From Isoperla grammatica (lineage: Eukaryota > Arthropoda > Insecta > Plecoptera > Perlodidae): DNA of 64,000 nucleotides. The notes below the pieces were generated by a model. That model worked only from the letters and a program-made list of their open reading frames with translations. It was not told the origin of the DNA and did not search any database. This document shows, piece by piece, positions 47,548-58,663 of this stretch. Location of the stretch: NCBI GenBank assembly GCA_945910005.1, contig OX246745.1:15512006-15576005 (forward strand), in the 5' to 3' direction. Made by a program: the position numbers and the translations under genes. Position 1 is the stretch's first letter. Each line of letters starts with the position of its first letter.

Positions 47548-50500
47548 GTATGTTCGGTCTATCTGTAGTATAGCCAAAACCTGGGTCTGGTTTCACAAGA
47601 GGTCCACAGTTAGGTCGGTCTTAAGAGACCAGAAAGTATACCGAAGAGCTCATGTGAATCCAGGCCCTAGGCCTAGGCCCTAGCCTAGGCCTAGGCCTAG
47701 GCCTACTCATTTGTGATAGGCCTAGGCCTAGGCCTACCCCATGAGTGGGTGAGTTGCATCTAGGGCTTATTCCTCGAAGTATTCACGATAAAATGTAGGC
47801 CTAGGCCCTAGGCACATTGTATATCCACGTTACTCCAAGAAACTCCACTGTCACATGCAGTTATCTGATCTTTTTATAATTGTATTGTATACTTAGGCCT
47901 AGGCCGTAAGTAATTTTCAGGCTCCCCAAGGTGAACTGTGTGGCGTATGCAGTCTTATCAGGTAAATCAGGTTATCTCTTAAAATGCCTGGGTTTACATT
48001 CATAGCCTAACTTACATGGTTTTAGAACCATCTGTCTTAAGGGGAGATCTACTCAGTTTTTGATACCGGCTAGCCCTAGGCCTAGGCTAGGGCCTAGGCT
48101 GGGCTAGGCCTTGTGTGAACTTGAAACCTCCCGCGTACTAGGCCTACCGTAGAATTATTTTATTTGTGCTACGACCTGCAAATCGTCGGTAAATAATTTA
48201 AGGCCTTGTGTTATACGATTTTTGTACATTCAAGTAAACTTTTTATTCGAGAAACACTCGTTGGAAATACGGTGATCATCATTAAGGTTTTATTGGAGAA
48301 TTCCAATATGGCGTCAGCTGTGATGTAATATGACAAATTCCGGTAAGACGCTTCCTAGTTCTAATCTACCCTCTTTATTTCGGCATTTCCAAATGTTACA
48401 TAATTTCTCATTTAGTTCTAATAAAATCACTAAATTAACCTTTTAACCATGAACACAATGGGAGGAGCAAACATTTTCTGGCATTTTTACAAATCTTATT
48501 TAGTAGGTAAATAACTACAAATTTTATAATTTTATACCTCCTAGGGTAGGTTCACTTGAACATATCACATTACTTTTCGGACCGGCAAAGGTAATTTATT
48601 ATTGCATGTTTAAACCCCATCATATTTTTTACGGCTTACATTTCAAACAGTGTCATTATTTTATTCTATGGTAGGTCTAACTATAGGCCCTACAGCTAGC
48701 TGTAGACCTAATATTATTTCGAAAAATGCGATACTAACGATGAATTAGTATTTGAGATGGAAAAAAACGCTTGAGAAACTTGGTGTTGATTCTGTGATGC
48801 CAAAGACCAATGTTGGAAACACCCCTTGGGGCTGTCCATAAATGATGTCACCACTTTGGTCCAAACTAGACCCCCCCCCCCCCTTAATGGTGTCACAAAA
48901 ATGATTAGTTAGTCACAAAACGTGTCAACCCCTTCATCCCCCTTAATGATGTCACAAAAATGCAAAATCTTCCATCCCTCCCCCTTTATAAGACGAAAAG
49001 AATTGTTGAAACAAATCTGCCATGGAGATTTTTAACCTCTATAAAGATGAGTTACCTACAGCCACCTACACACAGTCAAATTCAAATCACATCCTTTGTG
49101 TATCAAGAATAGAATTCAACGCACAGGTGGCCAGCAAGTGGTGACATTAGTGACACTGGCAATATAAAGAACTATTTATGAAAAGGCGAAGATCTACGAC
49201 ATAATATGTGAATATGTGGTGAAAGTGTGTATCTTAGGTCACATGAAAAATAGCTCCCCCCTCGCCCCTACCATACATTGTTCCAAGATGACTCCCCCCC
49301 CCCCCACCCCACCCCCCTAAATCATGGACATCATTTATGGACAGCCCACTTTATGTAAATAGATGATGTTGGATTGGAACAAAGTGTAGGTAGATTATTA
49401 AAATCAAATTTAGAAAGTGAGTATTTTTTAATTGATCTGAAAATGATTTAGACCTACATTTATACCTATACTATGAACAAAGTATCTAAATTTCTGTCGC
49501 AATGATATTTATTATTATAGTGATGTGAATTAACCTGATGGTAGTCAGGAAAAGTACCTGAATGTAGTGAGCTATGGGTGGTGTGGTACAATGGTATTTT
49601 TTTTTAAATATTTACCCCCAGTTATTGTATTGACTCCTACTAATGTAGCCTATACAAAAAGAAAGCAGTATAATTATAACCTAATATATATGTAGAACCT
49701 GAAACTTTCATCATCCCAAAAACTAATAATGTCTATTGCTAATATGATTAATATCAGCCAACCCAAATAATTGCCAATTTTACCCGCTTCCGGTAAATTA
49801 TTCCAGTTTTAATTCACGTTGAATCCACATCACTAGTAGAAGTAGACACACTTTCATGTAGGCCTATCTTTAAGTTTTTCCCTTGATAGTTTGCTCAATG
49901 AATCCAAACAAATCTTGTTTTCCATATGTTTATTTCTCGTCGTTATAAAGGTATATATTATATCGAGACAAAAATACAATATATGTATGTCTTTATGTCT
50001 TCTCAGTGTCTTGGTCATGTCATTAACTCAGTATGGTTTTATTAAATGTGTTATGTTGTTTAAATACTTGACTTTTCAAACTACTGAACTGTTAAGTTTG
50101 ATTTGCAAACAGCACCATGCACTAAGCTGAAAATGGAGCCCTTGAAAGTTGAAACACAAAACCTCGTTCTGAGATACAAAAGAGTTTGCATAATATGGAT
50201 CATTTGAAAGATGTGTTCTGATTGGACTTATAGTAGACCACATAGTGGTTGGCTAATATATTGAAACAGTTTTTTTAACTTAATTCATTTTCACCTGTTT
50301 CATCTAAGCACCTGCAATGAAACATGGCAAATTTTAAAAAAGAACACAAAATTCTGCTTCTAGTAAACAAATGATGATCTTGACTTGTACATCACCTCAA
50401 CAATAAAATACAAGTGGGTACGGAAACAGCTGATAGTGATTTCATGACTTGGCAAACAAATCTGACTTTTGCAACTTTATTTTTCAAGGGCTAAATAATT

Positions 50501-53500
50501 GTAAAATTAATTTGCGTTAAAATAAAACCATTCAATAGCACCTCTGATGGTAACTATACATTATATCTTCAAATTTTCGAATAATGTTCTCTATTCTCGA
50601 TAGTGACTGATGCTGATTTAATTATTATATTTTAATAATTTTATTATTGATTTTATAATACTACTGTTGACATCATGTATTGTTGTTGTTCCAGAAACTC
50701 CTATGCGGTATTTGTGTGAACGTTGGTTTAATCTGACTGACATGGAGCGTACACAGGCTAGCCGGCTGGCTGAAAAGAAGCTGCCCCCCTCAATAAACCT
50801 CTATATGCACTTGATTGAAGCAATGTTTCGCTGGGAATTCCTTAAAGACGTCCCAGGTAGGGCCATCAAAAATTATTATCTATCGGTACTAAAGAAAATG
50901 GTGTAGGCATATTTCTCCATTACCTTCATACGATCCTATATATTGGGATTGGGATCTCACGGATATGGTAATTTGTAAGTTTGTTATTGTGAACAATTTC
51001 ATTCCCCTCATATGCTTCCTAATCAATACACCACACAACATTATCCTAGTGATGTGCAATGATATTATTTTCAATATAGATATCGGTGTTGATTTGCCAA
51101 AATCGTGTGGCGATATCATTAGGGATGTACAAATGTTTATCGATAATATTGCTTTGCGATATCAAATGTTTTGGCAGTAATAAAATGATGCAACAACACA
51201 AAAATGAAAAAATGATGTTTCCGTGTTAAATGCAATACAAGTAACTATATTAAGTATTAAAAACTGTATTAAGCATTAACTAGCAATTTTGAATGCTGGT
51301 AGTGATGGGTAGCTGCTTGCTCACTTTCCTGGTTATAAATTAAGTATCCATGGAGAATCGTTCTTCTTCTTTTTTTTTTTTTTTTTACATTTCAGGTTTT
51401 AGTTTAGATGCTTAGGCCCTAATCATCAATGATCAGTAAAAATGTATTTTTGAACAAATACAATGTTTATATTTCAAATTAACAAAATAAGGTGTTCCCT
51501 TTACTGTTGAGATTTACCGTAATAAGAATTACATTCTAACCCTTTAAGAAGTTACAAGTGAATTTATTTTTAAAATCTTCTCGTAAGGTGTTCATGAAAA
51601 GAAAGAATAGATGCAACAAAATGCTAAATTTAATATAATTAATGCTAAATTTAGAGTCAATTAATTCTAAAAAGATGTATCTCTCATCTCCAGTATGCAG
51701 TAGCACAGGATTCTGCAGTAGGTTTACATCTTTATGCCACTAATTGTAGCACATAAAAAACAGAGCGAGACCAACTGTTAGTGCCCTTGAGTTCATGAGA
51801 AAAATAGAGAATGTTATGGGTACGTTCCGAAACTAGCTGAATATACCATTTCCGTGCTGAGGCCGTTCCGTAACCTGCTGGAAATCATTGGCTAGCGTTC
51901 CATTTCTTTCTGAGCCATCATATTATCTAGCATCAAAAAAACGCCAGCCGGTTAGATCGAGAGCATCTGCCAGCATTCACAAATCATGGCAGCATTTTAA
52001 AAATGCAATTATTTAAAAGCTCATCAAATTTTCTAGGATTATATAATTTCACCCTTATTTACACCACGCTTTGCAGGATTTTATGACGTTTCACTTCGTA
52101 TTCGTTATTATAGAAAAACGATTAGAATATTTTTTTTCATTTCTTTATACATTTTTAGCACATATTTTCTCCTCTTTTCACTTGTTGTAGGCGTTCCGAA
52201 ACACTTGACAAAATGTGATGCTATGATGTGCTAACTGTTGCTAGGATCACATCATTTACAGGAGGTTTCGGAATGTACCCTATGATGAGACTGGCCGGTT
52301 ATTTTTGTAGGGTTGCCATTTCTCTGGATTGTATCCTTTCATTATGATTTCTAGTGTTTCCCAAGGATATTTGGATTTTTGAGCAAATTTGAGAATGTTG
52401 TTTTTGAAAATTTCTTACTTAGGCCTATGCTTTGTGGAAGCCAAATACAAAATCTAAAAAAAAACATTAATCCAATGATATTTCTTGGATCGAGTAACAT
52501 TTAAGCAATGAAAAGTTCTCAACATTGCTCTAATGCCATGCCTACAGTATACACACTATATAAGCATCTGTCATTCATATATTGCCATAATTTAGAGTTG
52601 AATTTTTCCTCTGCACACTTAACCGTATCTGTGGGTTTATGAAAAGAGGACTATTCTCGCATTAGATTTTGATTCATCAAAAAGTTTTGTTCTAGTGTTC
52701 ACTTGATGGATATTATTTTTGTTTATAATACTTATGGGTTTGGCCATACACATCATCTTACAGGATCACTTCTTTTTGCAACAACTGACAGCAAATTGTG
52801 TTTTGATGTCACGGTTTTGTTCAATATCGCAATATTTTCAATATGATGGGACTATGTTTATAGCGAAAAGAGCCTCCATTCATCCACGATATCAATATAG
52901 AATCGAATAATCTTTATCATTACAAATCACGACTACCTAACCATTTGCAGTGTACCGGTACTGTTTTGAGTACGTATCATCATTCGGCTTGTGTGGCTTT
53001 ATTCAATACTAATCACTTCTTGTTTCATTTATTCAGAGATGCTGTAAAATATCTTGTCAGATTGAAGTACCTATCTTTATTTTTAAATTGTTTGTTATAC
53101 AAAGGTGTTATAGTGAATAAAGAATCTAATCAGAATATGAGGGTGAATGGCAGCAGCAACTACCATGATCACAGTGTACCTATATCTTTATCCATGATTG
53201 AGTACGTAGTCATAAAAGTTTGCTGAAAGATTTTTTCAATGTATTTTTCAATTTGTTCTTCAAATTTCTGATTCCCATCTGGATCCGGGGTAGAATTTGA
53301 CCCAAGGTGACTCTGCTAATCGTAAGAAGTGACAAAGTGAGGTCCTACCATTTCCGTTTCCTACCCTCAAGTCTTTTGAACATAAGGTCTCCTATATGCA
53401 GTGGTTAAAGTGAGACGGTATGAGCCGGTATGCATACCGTTACTAAAAATACCAACGGTATGCCATACCGGCACTAATTTTTATCGGTTGTTGGCGTATT

Positions 53501-55526
53501 GACTAATTTTGTTGAACGTTTTGTTGTATTTTGTATTTATATTTGCTCATCCAATGTTTTTCTAAAGTAAATGTTGCAAATTTTGTTTTTTCCCCACAAA
53601 ATAATGTTATTAGCAAGAGTTCTCAGCCCCACGACCACTCTCCGTAGCCATTTAAACGTGTTCATGACAAAATACCTAAACAAAATACTTTGCGGGGCAA
53701 AACTGAGGGGCCACGCTTCCTAGCCCCCCCCCCCCCATTTTGTCTACTGTACACAGCAGTAGTGCATACCGTTACTTCTCTGAGTCCACTTTAACCACTG
53801 CCTGTATGTACGTTCTATACTACCGGTACTTATTCTTTTCCTCCAACCCCTGAGACATCATATTACCTAGATGTTGAGTATATCGATAAACACTAAATAA
53901 TAAAAAAATTCATAGGTCTAAACGTATTTGTTTCAATACCATTTTAATTGCATTAATTAAAGTACATGGCAGGCCCAAAAAATTTGTTTTTTGACTATTT
54001 GGTTAAATAAATGTAAAAATACAGTTCAATGGAAACAAATTTCAGATCCGCCTGAAGCATACGTGCGTTACTTACCAACGGATGAATACATCGTACAACA
54101 TGGGGTGATCAAGCAGACTGTAACGATGTTTCACCGTTCAATCAATCAAGTACGTTTATACGTCATGTACCAAGAGGCATTTATTAAAAGGGTGCGAGAG
54201 CTTAAGAGGGAAGAACAGGAACTGGAAGAGGTAAGAAGGGTCTTTGAAGAAGCAAAGGATCAAATCAAGGAAGCAGAAAAGAATGGCAAACAGAACAAGA
54301 AAGTGAAAAAGGTTGTTAAGCCGGCTGTCAAGATGATTAAATCAATTATTGATCACAATAAAAAGAAGAATGACGAGAAGAAAGATAACAAGATTGAAGA
54401 CAAGGAAGAGGATGATGCCAACAAAGAGCATGTAAAACAGAAAAAGAAAGTGAAGAATTCTGTTAGGCAAGCTGCCATGATGATTAAAACGATTACTGAC
54501 CAAAATAAAGATAATAAGATTAACGAGAAGAAAGAGAACAAGATTGAAGACAAGGAAGAGGATGATGCCAACAAAGAGCATGTAAAACAGAAAAAGAAAG
54601 TGAAGAATTCTGTTAGGCAAGCTGCCATGATGATTAAAACAATTACTGACCAAAATAAAGATAATAAGATTAACGAGAAGAAAGAGAACAAGATTGAAGA
54701 CAAGGAAGAGGATGATGCCAACAAAGAGCATGTAAAACAGAAAAAGAAAGTGAAGAATTCTGTTAGGCAAGCTGCCATGATGATTAAAACAATTACTGAC
54801 CAAAATAAAGATAATAAGATTAACGAGAAGAAAGAGAACAAGATTGAAGACAAGGAAGAGGATGATGCCAACAAAGAGCATGAAAAACAGAAAAAGAAAG
54901 TGAAGAATTCTGTTAGGCAAGCTGCCATGATGATTAAAACAATTACTGACCAAAATAAAGATAATAAGATTAACGAGAACAAAGAGAACAAGATTGATGA
55001 CGAGGAAGAGGATGATGCCAACAAAGAGCATGTAAAACAAAAAAAGAAAGTGAAGAAGGTTGTTAATCCGGCTGTCATGATTAAAACAATTACTGACCAA
55101 AATAAAGATAGTAAGATTAACGAGAAGAAAGAGAACGAGATTGATGACGAGGAAGAGGATGATGCCAACAAAGAGCATGTAAAACAGAAAAAGAAAGTGA
55201 AGAAGGTTGTAAAGCCGGCTGCCATGATGATTAAAACAATTACTGACCAAAATAAAGAGAAGAGTAATGACGAGAAGAAAGAGAACGAGATTGAAGACGA
55301 GGAAGAGGATGATGCCAACAAAGAGCATGTAAAACAGAAAAAGGAAGTGAAGAAGGTTCTTAGCATGATGATTAAATCAATTATTGATCAGAATAAAAAG
55401 AAGGTTGACGAGAACAAAGAGAACAAGATTGAAGTCGAGGAAGATAAAGATGCCAACAAAGAGAATGTATCTTACGATGAGAAGAAAAAGGTCACCAAGC
55501 GCAAGTCTAAGAAAGGGAAGAAGTAA
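47382..55526 (+). CDS. Unrecognised protein with Lys/Glu-rich tandem repeats (gene span, 3 exons)
   Basis: Exons 47382-47547, 50695-50856 and 54046-55526 join in frame (both introns phase 1, GT-AG) to 1809 bases, 602 residues. Residues 1-150 look folded, with LDAMYGDLAGDILAMIYVET, RYLCERWFNLTDMERTQASR and EAYVRYLPTDEYIVQHGVIK; I do not recognise the family. Residues about 155-188 (RVRELKREEQELEEVRRVFE) should form a coiled coil. From about 190 to 590 there are eight tandem units of about 50 residues, each with KKKVK, a hydrophobic patch MMIKTITDQNK, KINEKKENKIE and EEDDANKEH. The tail KKKVTKRKSKKGKK is strongly basic. No signal peptide or membrane segment. The strongly charged repeats suggest a disordered or helical binding or scaffolding segment, possibly nuclear or cytoskeletal; this is only inference. 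Confidence 0.8.
47584..47668. repeat. Short inverted-repeat element
   Basis: GGTCTGGTTTCACAAGAGGTC at the left (less the last base) and CATGTGAATCCAGGCCC at the right resemble the ends of the element at 28850-29290, and the centre has GGTCGGTCTTAAGAGACC, as that element does. It is a much shorter relative or a deletion derivative, 37 bases into intron 1 of the repeat-protein gene. Confidence 0.55.
47660..48150. repeat. GGCCTA-rich palindromic sequence
   Basis: Overlapping TAGGCCTA and CCTAGG palindromes occur in clusters at 47665-47740, 47800-47815, 47895-47908 and 48070-48115, mixed with unique sequence. Similar clusters are at 59960-60030 and 60780-61090. Such motifs are common in some invertebrate genomes; I cannot assign a function. 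Confidence 0.65.
48829..49347. mobile_element. Inverted-repeat element, 519 bp (GGGCTGTCCATAAATGATGTC ends)
   Basis: The left end is GGGCTGTCCATAAATGATGT and the right end is its complement, with about 20 matching bases. Inside near both ends are runs of C (48870-48884 and 49287-49300). AATGATGTCACAAAAATG is repeated twice on the left. There is no coding frame. I found no exact target duplication. Elements with this end sequence are, from memory, widespread in invertebrates. It lies in intron 1 of the repeat-protein gene. Confidence 0.75.
49348..50694. other. Intron 1 of the repeat-protein gene, no exon seen
   Basis: AT-rich sequence with no recognised feature. The reading frame does not require an exon here. 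Confidence 0.4.
50695..50856 (+). CDS. Repeat-protein gene, coding exon 2
   Basis: Acceptor TTGTTGTTCCAG, donor CCAG|GTAGGG, phases 1 and 1. It encodes TPMRYLCERWFNLTDMERTQ and then ASRLAEKKLPPSINLYMHL to RWEFLKDVP, a helix-rich, evenly charged stretch with conserved-looking aromatic residues. Confidence 0.8.
51818..52280. mobile_element. Inverted-repeat element with TAT flanks, 463 bp
   Basis: The ends are GGGTACGTTCCGAAAC and the complement of GGGTACATTCCGAAAC, with TAT on both sides (51815-51817, 52281-52283). The 3-bp flank and GGG start fit PIF/Harbinger-like miniature elements. No coding frame. It lies in intron 2 of the repeat-protein gene. Confidence 0.75.
53399..53800. mobile_element. 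Non-autonomous hAT-like element, 402 bp
   Basis: The ends are CAGTGGTTAAAGTG and the complement of CAGTGGTTAAAGTGG. Flanks CCTATATG (53391-53398) and CCTGTATG (53801-53808) agree at 7 of 8 bases. Near both ends is a TGCATACCGTTACT block, also inverted. A run of about 12 C is near 53720. The CAGTGGTTAA start relates it to the element at 40408-40880. It is in intron 2 of the repeat-protein gene, 245 bases before exon 3. Confidence 0.88.
54046..55526 (+). CDS. Repeat-protein gene, coding exon 3 (end)
   Basis: Acceptor AAATTTCAG, phase 1 in, TAA stop at 55524. The exon begins DPPEAYVRYLPTDEYIVQHG, runs through the coiled coil and contains all eight tandem units. Units 2 to 5 (about 54430-55030) are almost identical at the base level over a 150-base period, with single changes such as GTAAAACAG to GAAAAACAG near 54880. 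Units 1, 6, 7 and 8 are more diverged and carry KKVVKPA in place of KNSVRQA. The open frame extends upstream to 53991, but the acceptor at 54045 and the phase match with exon 2 fix the exon start. Confidence 0.88.
54421..55470 (+). repeat. Coding tandem repeat, 150-bp period
   Basis: The block ACAAAGAGCATGTAAAACAG recurs every 150 bases at about 54420, 54570, 54720, 54870 (variant), 55020, then 55168 and 55318 after small in-frame deletions. The period is a multiple of three and all changes keep the frame, as expected of a translated repeat under selection for length in codons. Near-identity of the central units points to recent unequal exchange. Confidence 0.92.
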
Positions 55527-55594
55527 GTTTGAAAGAAAAAGGACCGTGGGGAGGTATTTTGATAGTTCCATCAGAAAGGAATCTGCCAGAGAGT

Positions 55595-55600
55595 AATAAA
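55595..55600 (+). terminator. Poly(A) signal of the repeat-protein gene
   Basis: AATAAA lies 69 bases after the stop codon. A second AATAAA is at 56179-56184, beyond the hAT-like element, so insertion of that element between the two may have left two usable 3' ends. Confidence 0.5.
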
Positions 55601-55612
55601 TAGTTCTTAGCA

Positions 55613-55981
55613 CAGGGATGGCGAAACTTTTCGAGCTTGAGTGCCACTATTTACAAACTATTGAATGTATTCTGTCCAGGCGTGCCAAATTCTCAAAAAA
55701 GCCACAGTAAAATTTCAACGAAATTTTATTATAGCTTTTTCAGTAATTATTATATTTTTCAGGCAACAAATGGTCAAGTTGTCAGTTTGTAATGTGGTGA
55801 TCGTTCCACATAATGCAGCATTTAGTGAAAATCGTGTAAGAGGCAAAATTTTTGTACCAAAAAATCTCTAAATGCCCGAACAACGGGTTTGAAGTGTGGT
55901 CAATTTCATCCTGATACAATGTTAAACATATTTCTGCGTGCCGCCAGAAAGTCTTCGCGTGCCATTGGTTCGCCATCCCTG
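55613..55981. mobile_element. Non-autonomous hAT-like element, 369 bp, exact 8-bp duplication
   Basis: The ends are CAGGGATGGCGAAAC and the complement of CAGGGATGGCGAACC. Exact duplications TCTTAGCA are at 55605-55612 and 55982-55989. Paired blocks GAGTGCCAC/CGTGCCATTGG and GGCGTGCCA/CGTGCCGCC are found near the ends. No transposase frame. It landed 12 bases past the first poly(A) signal of the repeat-protein gene. Confidence 0.92.
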
Positions 55982-55989
55982 TCTTAGCA

Positions 55990-57149
55990 CATGTGGTCAC
56001 TACTCATATGTATCCCCAAACTAAAAGTTTTACCTTTTTTCTTATTTATTAGTAATTAATTATGTTTGTGTTCGTTCTTTGGCTCATAATATGTATTCCA
56101 AAACTACAAGTTTTACCTTTTCTCTTATTTATTATTAATTTCAACCTGTATTTGTTTTTGGAACAAGAGTTTTCACTCAATAAAATTCTCGTTATAAATA
56201 CTGCCTAATGTTATCTTATTTTAATTTCCTTGAATTTCTTTCCCAGGTGTTACCATTTTGCTTGAAATACCACTTGTTTCCATTTGATCAAACAGAAAAT
56301 CGAACCAAAATTATTTTTATTTAAGTTGGATTTTCAGTTGAAGAGAATGATTTAATTTGGTTTGGTTATTTGTTCGGTTCAACTAAATTAAAAATAATGG
56401 TTTGACTTGATAACCAATTTAAATCTCATCAAATCAGAACTGTTTGTATTTGGCATAATAAAAATGAGAAAATAGCAACAACAAATCTTATTAAACATTT
56501 TTAAATCCAATTTGCTACAAATGTTGAAATATGCCATCCGAGTGTGAAGTGAAGTGCATTTTAACGGTTATTGGGCGTTTTTTGATTATGTTGGCTACAT
56601 TACAACATTATTTAATTCTATTCAAAGTTGATACATATAGGGTTAATTGGAGGTTGTAAAATATGAGTTGCGAGGTCTATTAGAAAGATTAAATCTTTCA
56701 TTTGCTCACTTTGCCTGTATGCGGACAGTCCTGGGGGTACATTGGAGCAATATTTCGCATAACTCCGTACCAATCTTTCCCTGACGGATACTTTAATGAC
56801 AAAATGGGTGAGTCACCTATAAATATTGATACTGATTATTCTTACCTTTGTTATTACTTAACAGTCCTGTAACTGGCACTAAGACTCATTGGTGATAATG
56901 TTAAATTGAAAAAACTTGCAGAACACTTTTTCTTGTCTATGGGCCATTTTGACGAAACATGAAGCTGAAACTAACCAGTGCATGCAGTTATCACAATTTA
57001 TTTTACATTAAAGGGTGGGGTTGGACGTATTCCGTCTGACTGCAGTCTAATTATTAGATTAGTGTCAACTGTCAGGACTTAACTTAATATTTTGTATTTA
57101 TTTCCAAGGTTCTTGATCTTGAACTTCAGGAAACCAAAAGTTTTCTGTT
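55990..57149. other. Intergenic, nothing recognised
   Basis: AT-rich sequence. A stretch at 56285-56430 has several AACCAAA/TTTGGTT pairs that could be a decayed inverted repeat. No exon is visible. Confidence 0.35.
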
Positions 57150-57164
57150 AAATAAATAAATAAA

Positions 57165-58135
57165 TTCACATTTAGAGTCTACCCCAGGGGTCGGCAACAG
57201 GCGGCCCGCGGGCCATGTACGGCCCGCGGGGCTAATTTTTGTGGCCCTCCACTAATTTATTTATTTATAAGGAAATTGCAATTATTATTCCTAGTTTCCA
57301 CCACTGCTAGAAAAATTCAAGTTTATATTTTAAACTTAACCATTACCGTGATTAGACATATAAGTAGACCTATGTATAGATATGTTGATTAAATTAATCA
57401 ATTTTATAAAAGTGCTCTCGTCTCTACAATACCGAGTACTGAGAGTTCAGAGAATTCTTGGATTTATGATTTGCTGCTCGCCACTTAAGTCTGCCGCTGG
57501 ACACGCTAACACGTGTTTTAGGCAAAATATGTAGGTATCAAAAGATTCAAAACAGTACTATTGAGGATTAAGTAAAGTTGCGATCCACATGTGCGTTATG
57601 ATGGGATCTACGTACATTTGATAAATATCAGGTAAAACCTTAGATTAAATAATCACCGATAACCACTTGCAGGACGTTCTAAGCATATCTTACAAGACGC
57701 GAGCCCAACTTTTAAAACATTGGCCCAAAAACAGGTGTGTAATTTCTCGCACTAGAAGTGGCCCGGACCTGTGGCCCAATGTACATTACGCAGAACTGGT
57801 AGGTGGCCCTATACACAATTTAGTTGCCGACCCCTGGTCTACCCACTCAGTAGCGAAACTGATTTGCAGTGGGGGACTTTAATTTTTAAAGCGACTAAAC
57901 CAACCCCGTAGGCTCCGAACACCATCGACGAGTGAGCGGGTAACCAATCAAAGATCGATATTTCAAATACGAAACATATGAATCAGTGATTGGACAGTGC
58001 GAACACCTTCGGACAAATATCAGAATCAACAAGGCCGATTCAGAACAACTTTGAATTTATTGAGTGCTTCGTTGCTAGGACGGCTCCAAAATCACTGTTA
58101 ACTTATTTCTAAGACAAGAAGTAATGGAACTGAAT
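57165..58135. repeat. Repeat family A, copy 3, interrupted by a hAT-like element
   Basis: The copy starts with AAAT units and TTCACATTTAGAGTCTACCC, is broken by the element at 57185-57836, and resumes at 57837 with GTCTACCCACTCAGTAGCG, running through CAACACCATCG-like and CGAAACATATGAATCAGTGA blocks to GTTGCTAGGACGGCTCC at 58090 and about 45 further bases shared with the copy at 22455. Confidence 0.75.
57185..57836. mobile_element. Non-autonomous hAT-like element, 652 bp, exact 8-bp duplication
   Basis: The ends are CAGGGGTCGGCAAC and its exact complement. Exact duplications GTCTACCC are at 57177-57184 and 57837-57844, and comparison with the family A copy at 22455 shows the empty site. GGCGGCCCGCGGGCC follows the left end. 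CAGGGGTCGGCAAC with a GCGGCCC block is, from memory, a recurrent hAT end. No transposase frame; a frame of 71 codons inside (57667-57882) runs out over the end and is not a gene. Confidence 0.95.
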
Positions 58136-58510
58136 CATTATTTTCGTCTCCTTTCAAAGCAATTTAATTGTGATCTTCGATGAACGCAATAAGGCAGAAA
58201 ATAAAAAGCACATTGTGCTGTACTTCTTCCCATTGTCAACCGTACAATTCACACATATGTTGCATGGTGACGAAGGTTGCAACTTGTGTAAGTGTAACCA
58301 TTTTATACCTTTCTCTTACTTTAACAGCAGCTGTTAACCACCCTGGCACCACACTTTTATATTGTGTCTCCACCCCTGCTGACAACCACCCTATGCACGT
58401 AGGAAATAAAAAAAATGCATCTATATACAGACAGTAATCATTGTAGAAGCAGATTGTCACAGTCTGCTGTATCTGCCCCTAACTTCAAAAAAATGGCTTC
58501 AAACAAACTA

Positions 58511-58663
58511 CAATTGTCGGCATTGTTTGCAATCGTAGAAATATGAACACATTCCCCATACAATAGGGATTATGACATTACGATTAGTTGTGAACAGTAC
58601 CATAAAAACCAAGTAAATTAACTATTTCACGATTTTCGGATTGCGATTGCGATACCCATACTG
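58511..58663. mobile_element. Inverted-repeat element, family D, copy 2
   Basis: Starts CAATTGTCGGCATTG, carries TTACGATTAGTTGTGAACAG in the middle and ends TTCGGATTGCGATTGCGATA, in the order seen at 41260-41576. The right end is decayed. Confidence 0.65.

Noticed and set aside
54342..55366. Two long minus-strand open frames (328 and 337 codons) across the coding repeat
   Set aside because: They are by-products of a periodic, stop-poor repeat: the plus-strand frame is spliced in phase to two upstream exons, while the minus frames translate to low-complexity Phe/Leu/Ser runs with no exon signals.
57667..57882. Open frame of 71 codons
   Set aside because: It crosses the end of the hAT-like element at 57836 and continues into repeat family A, so it is not a gene.
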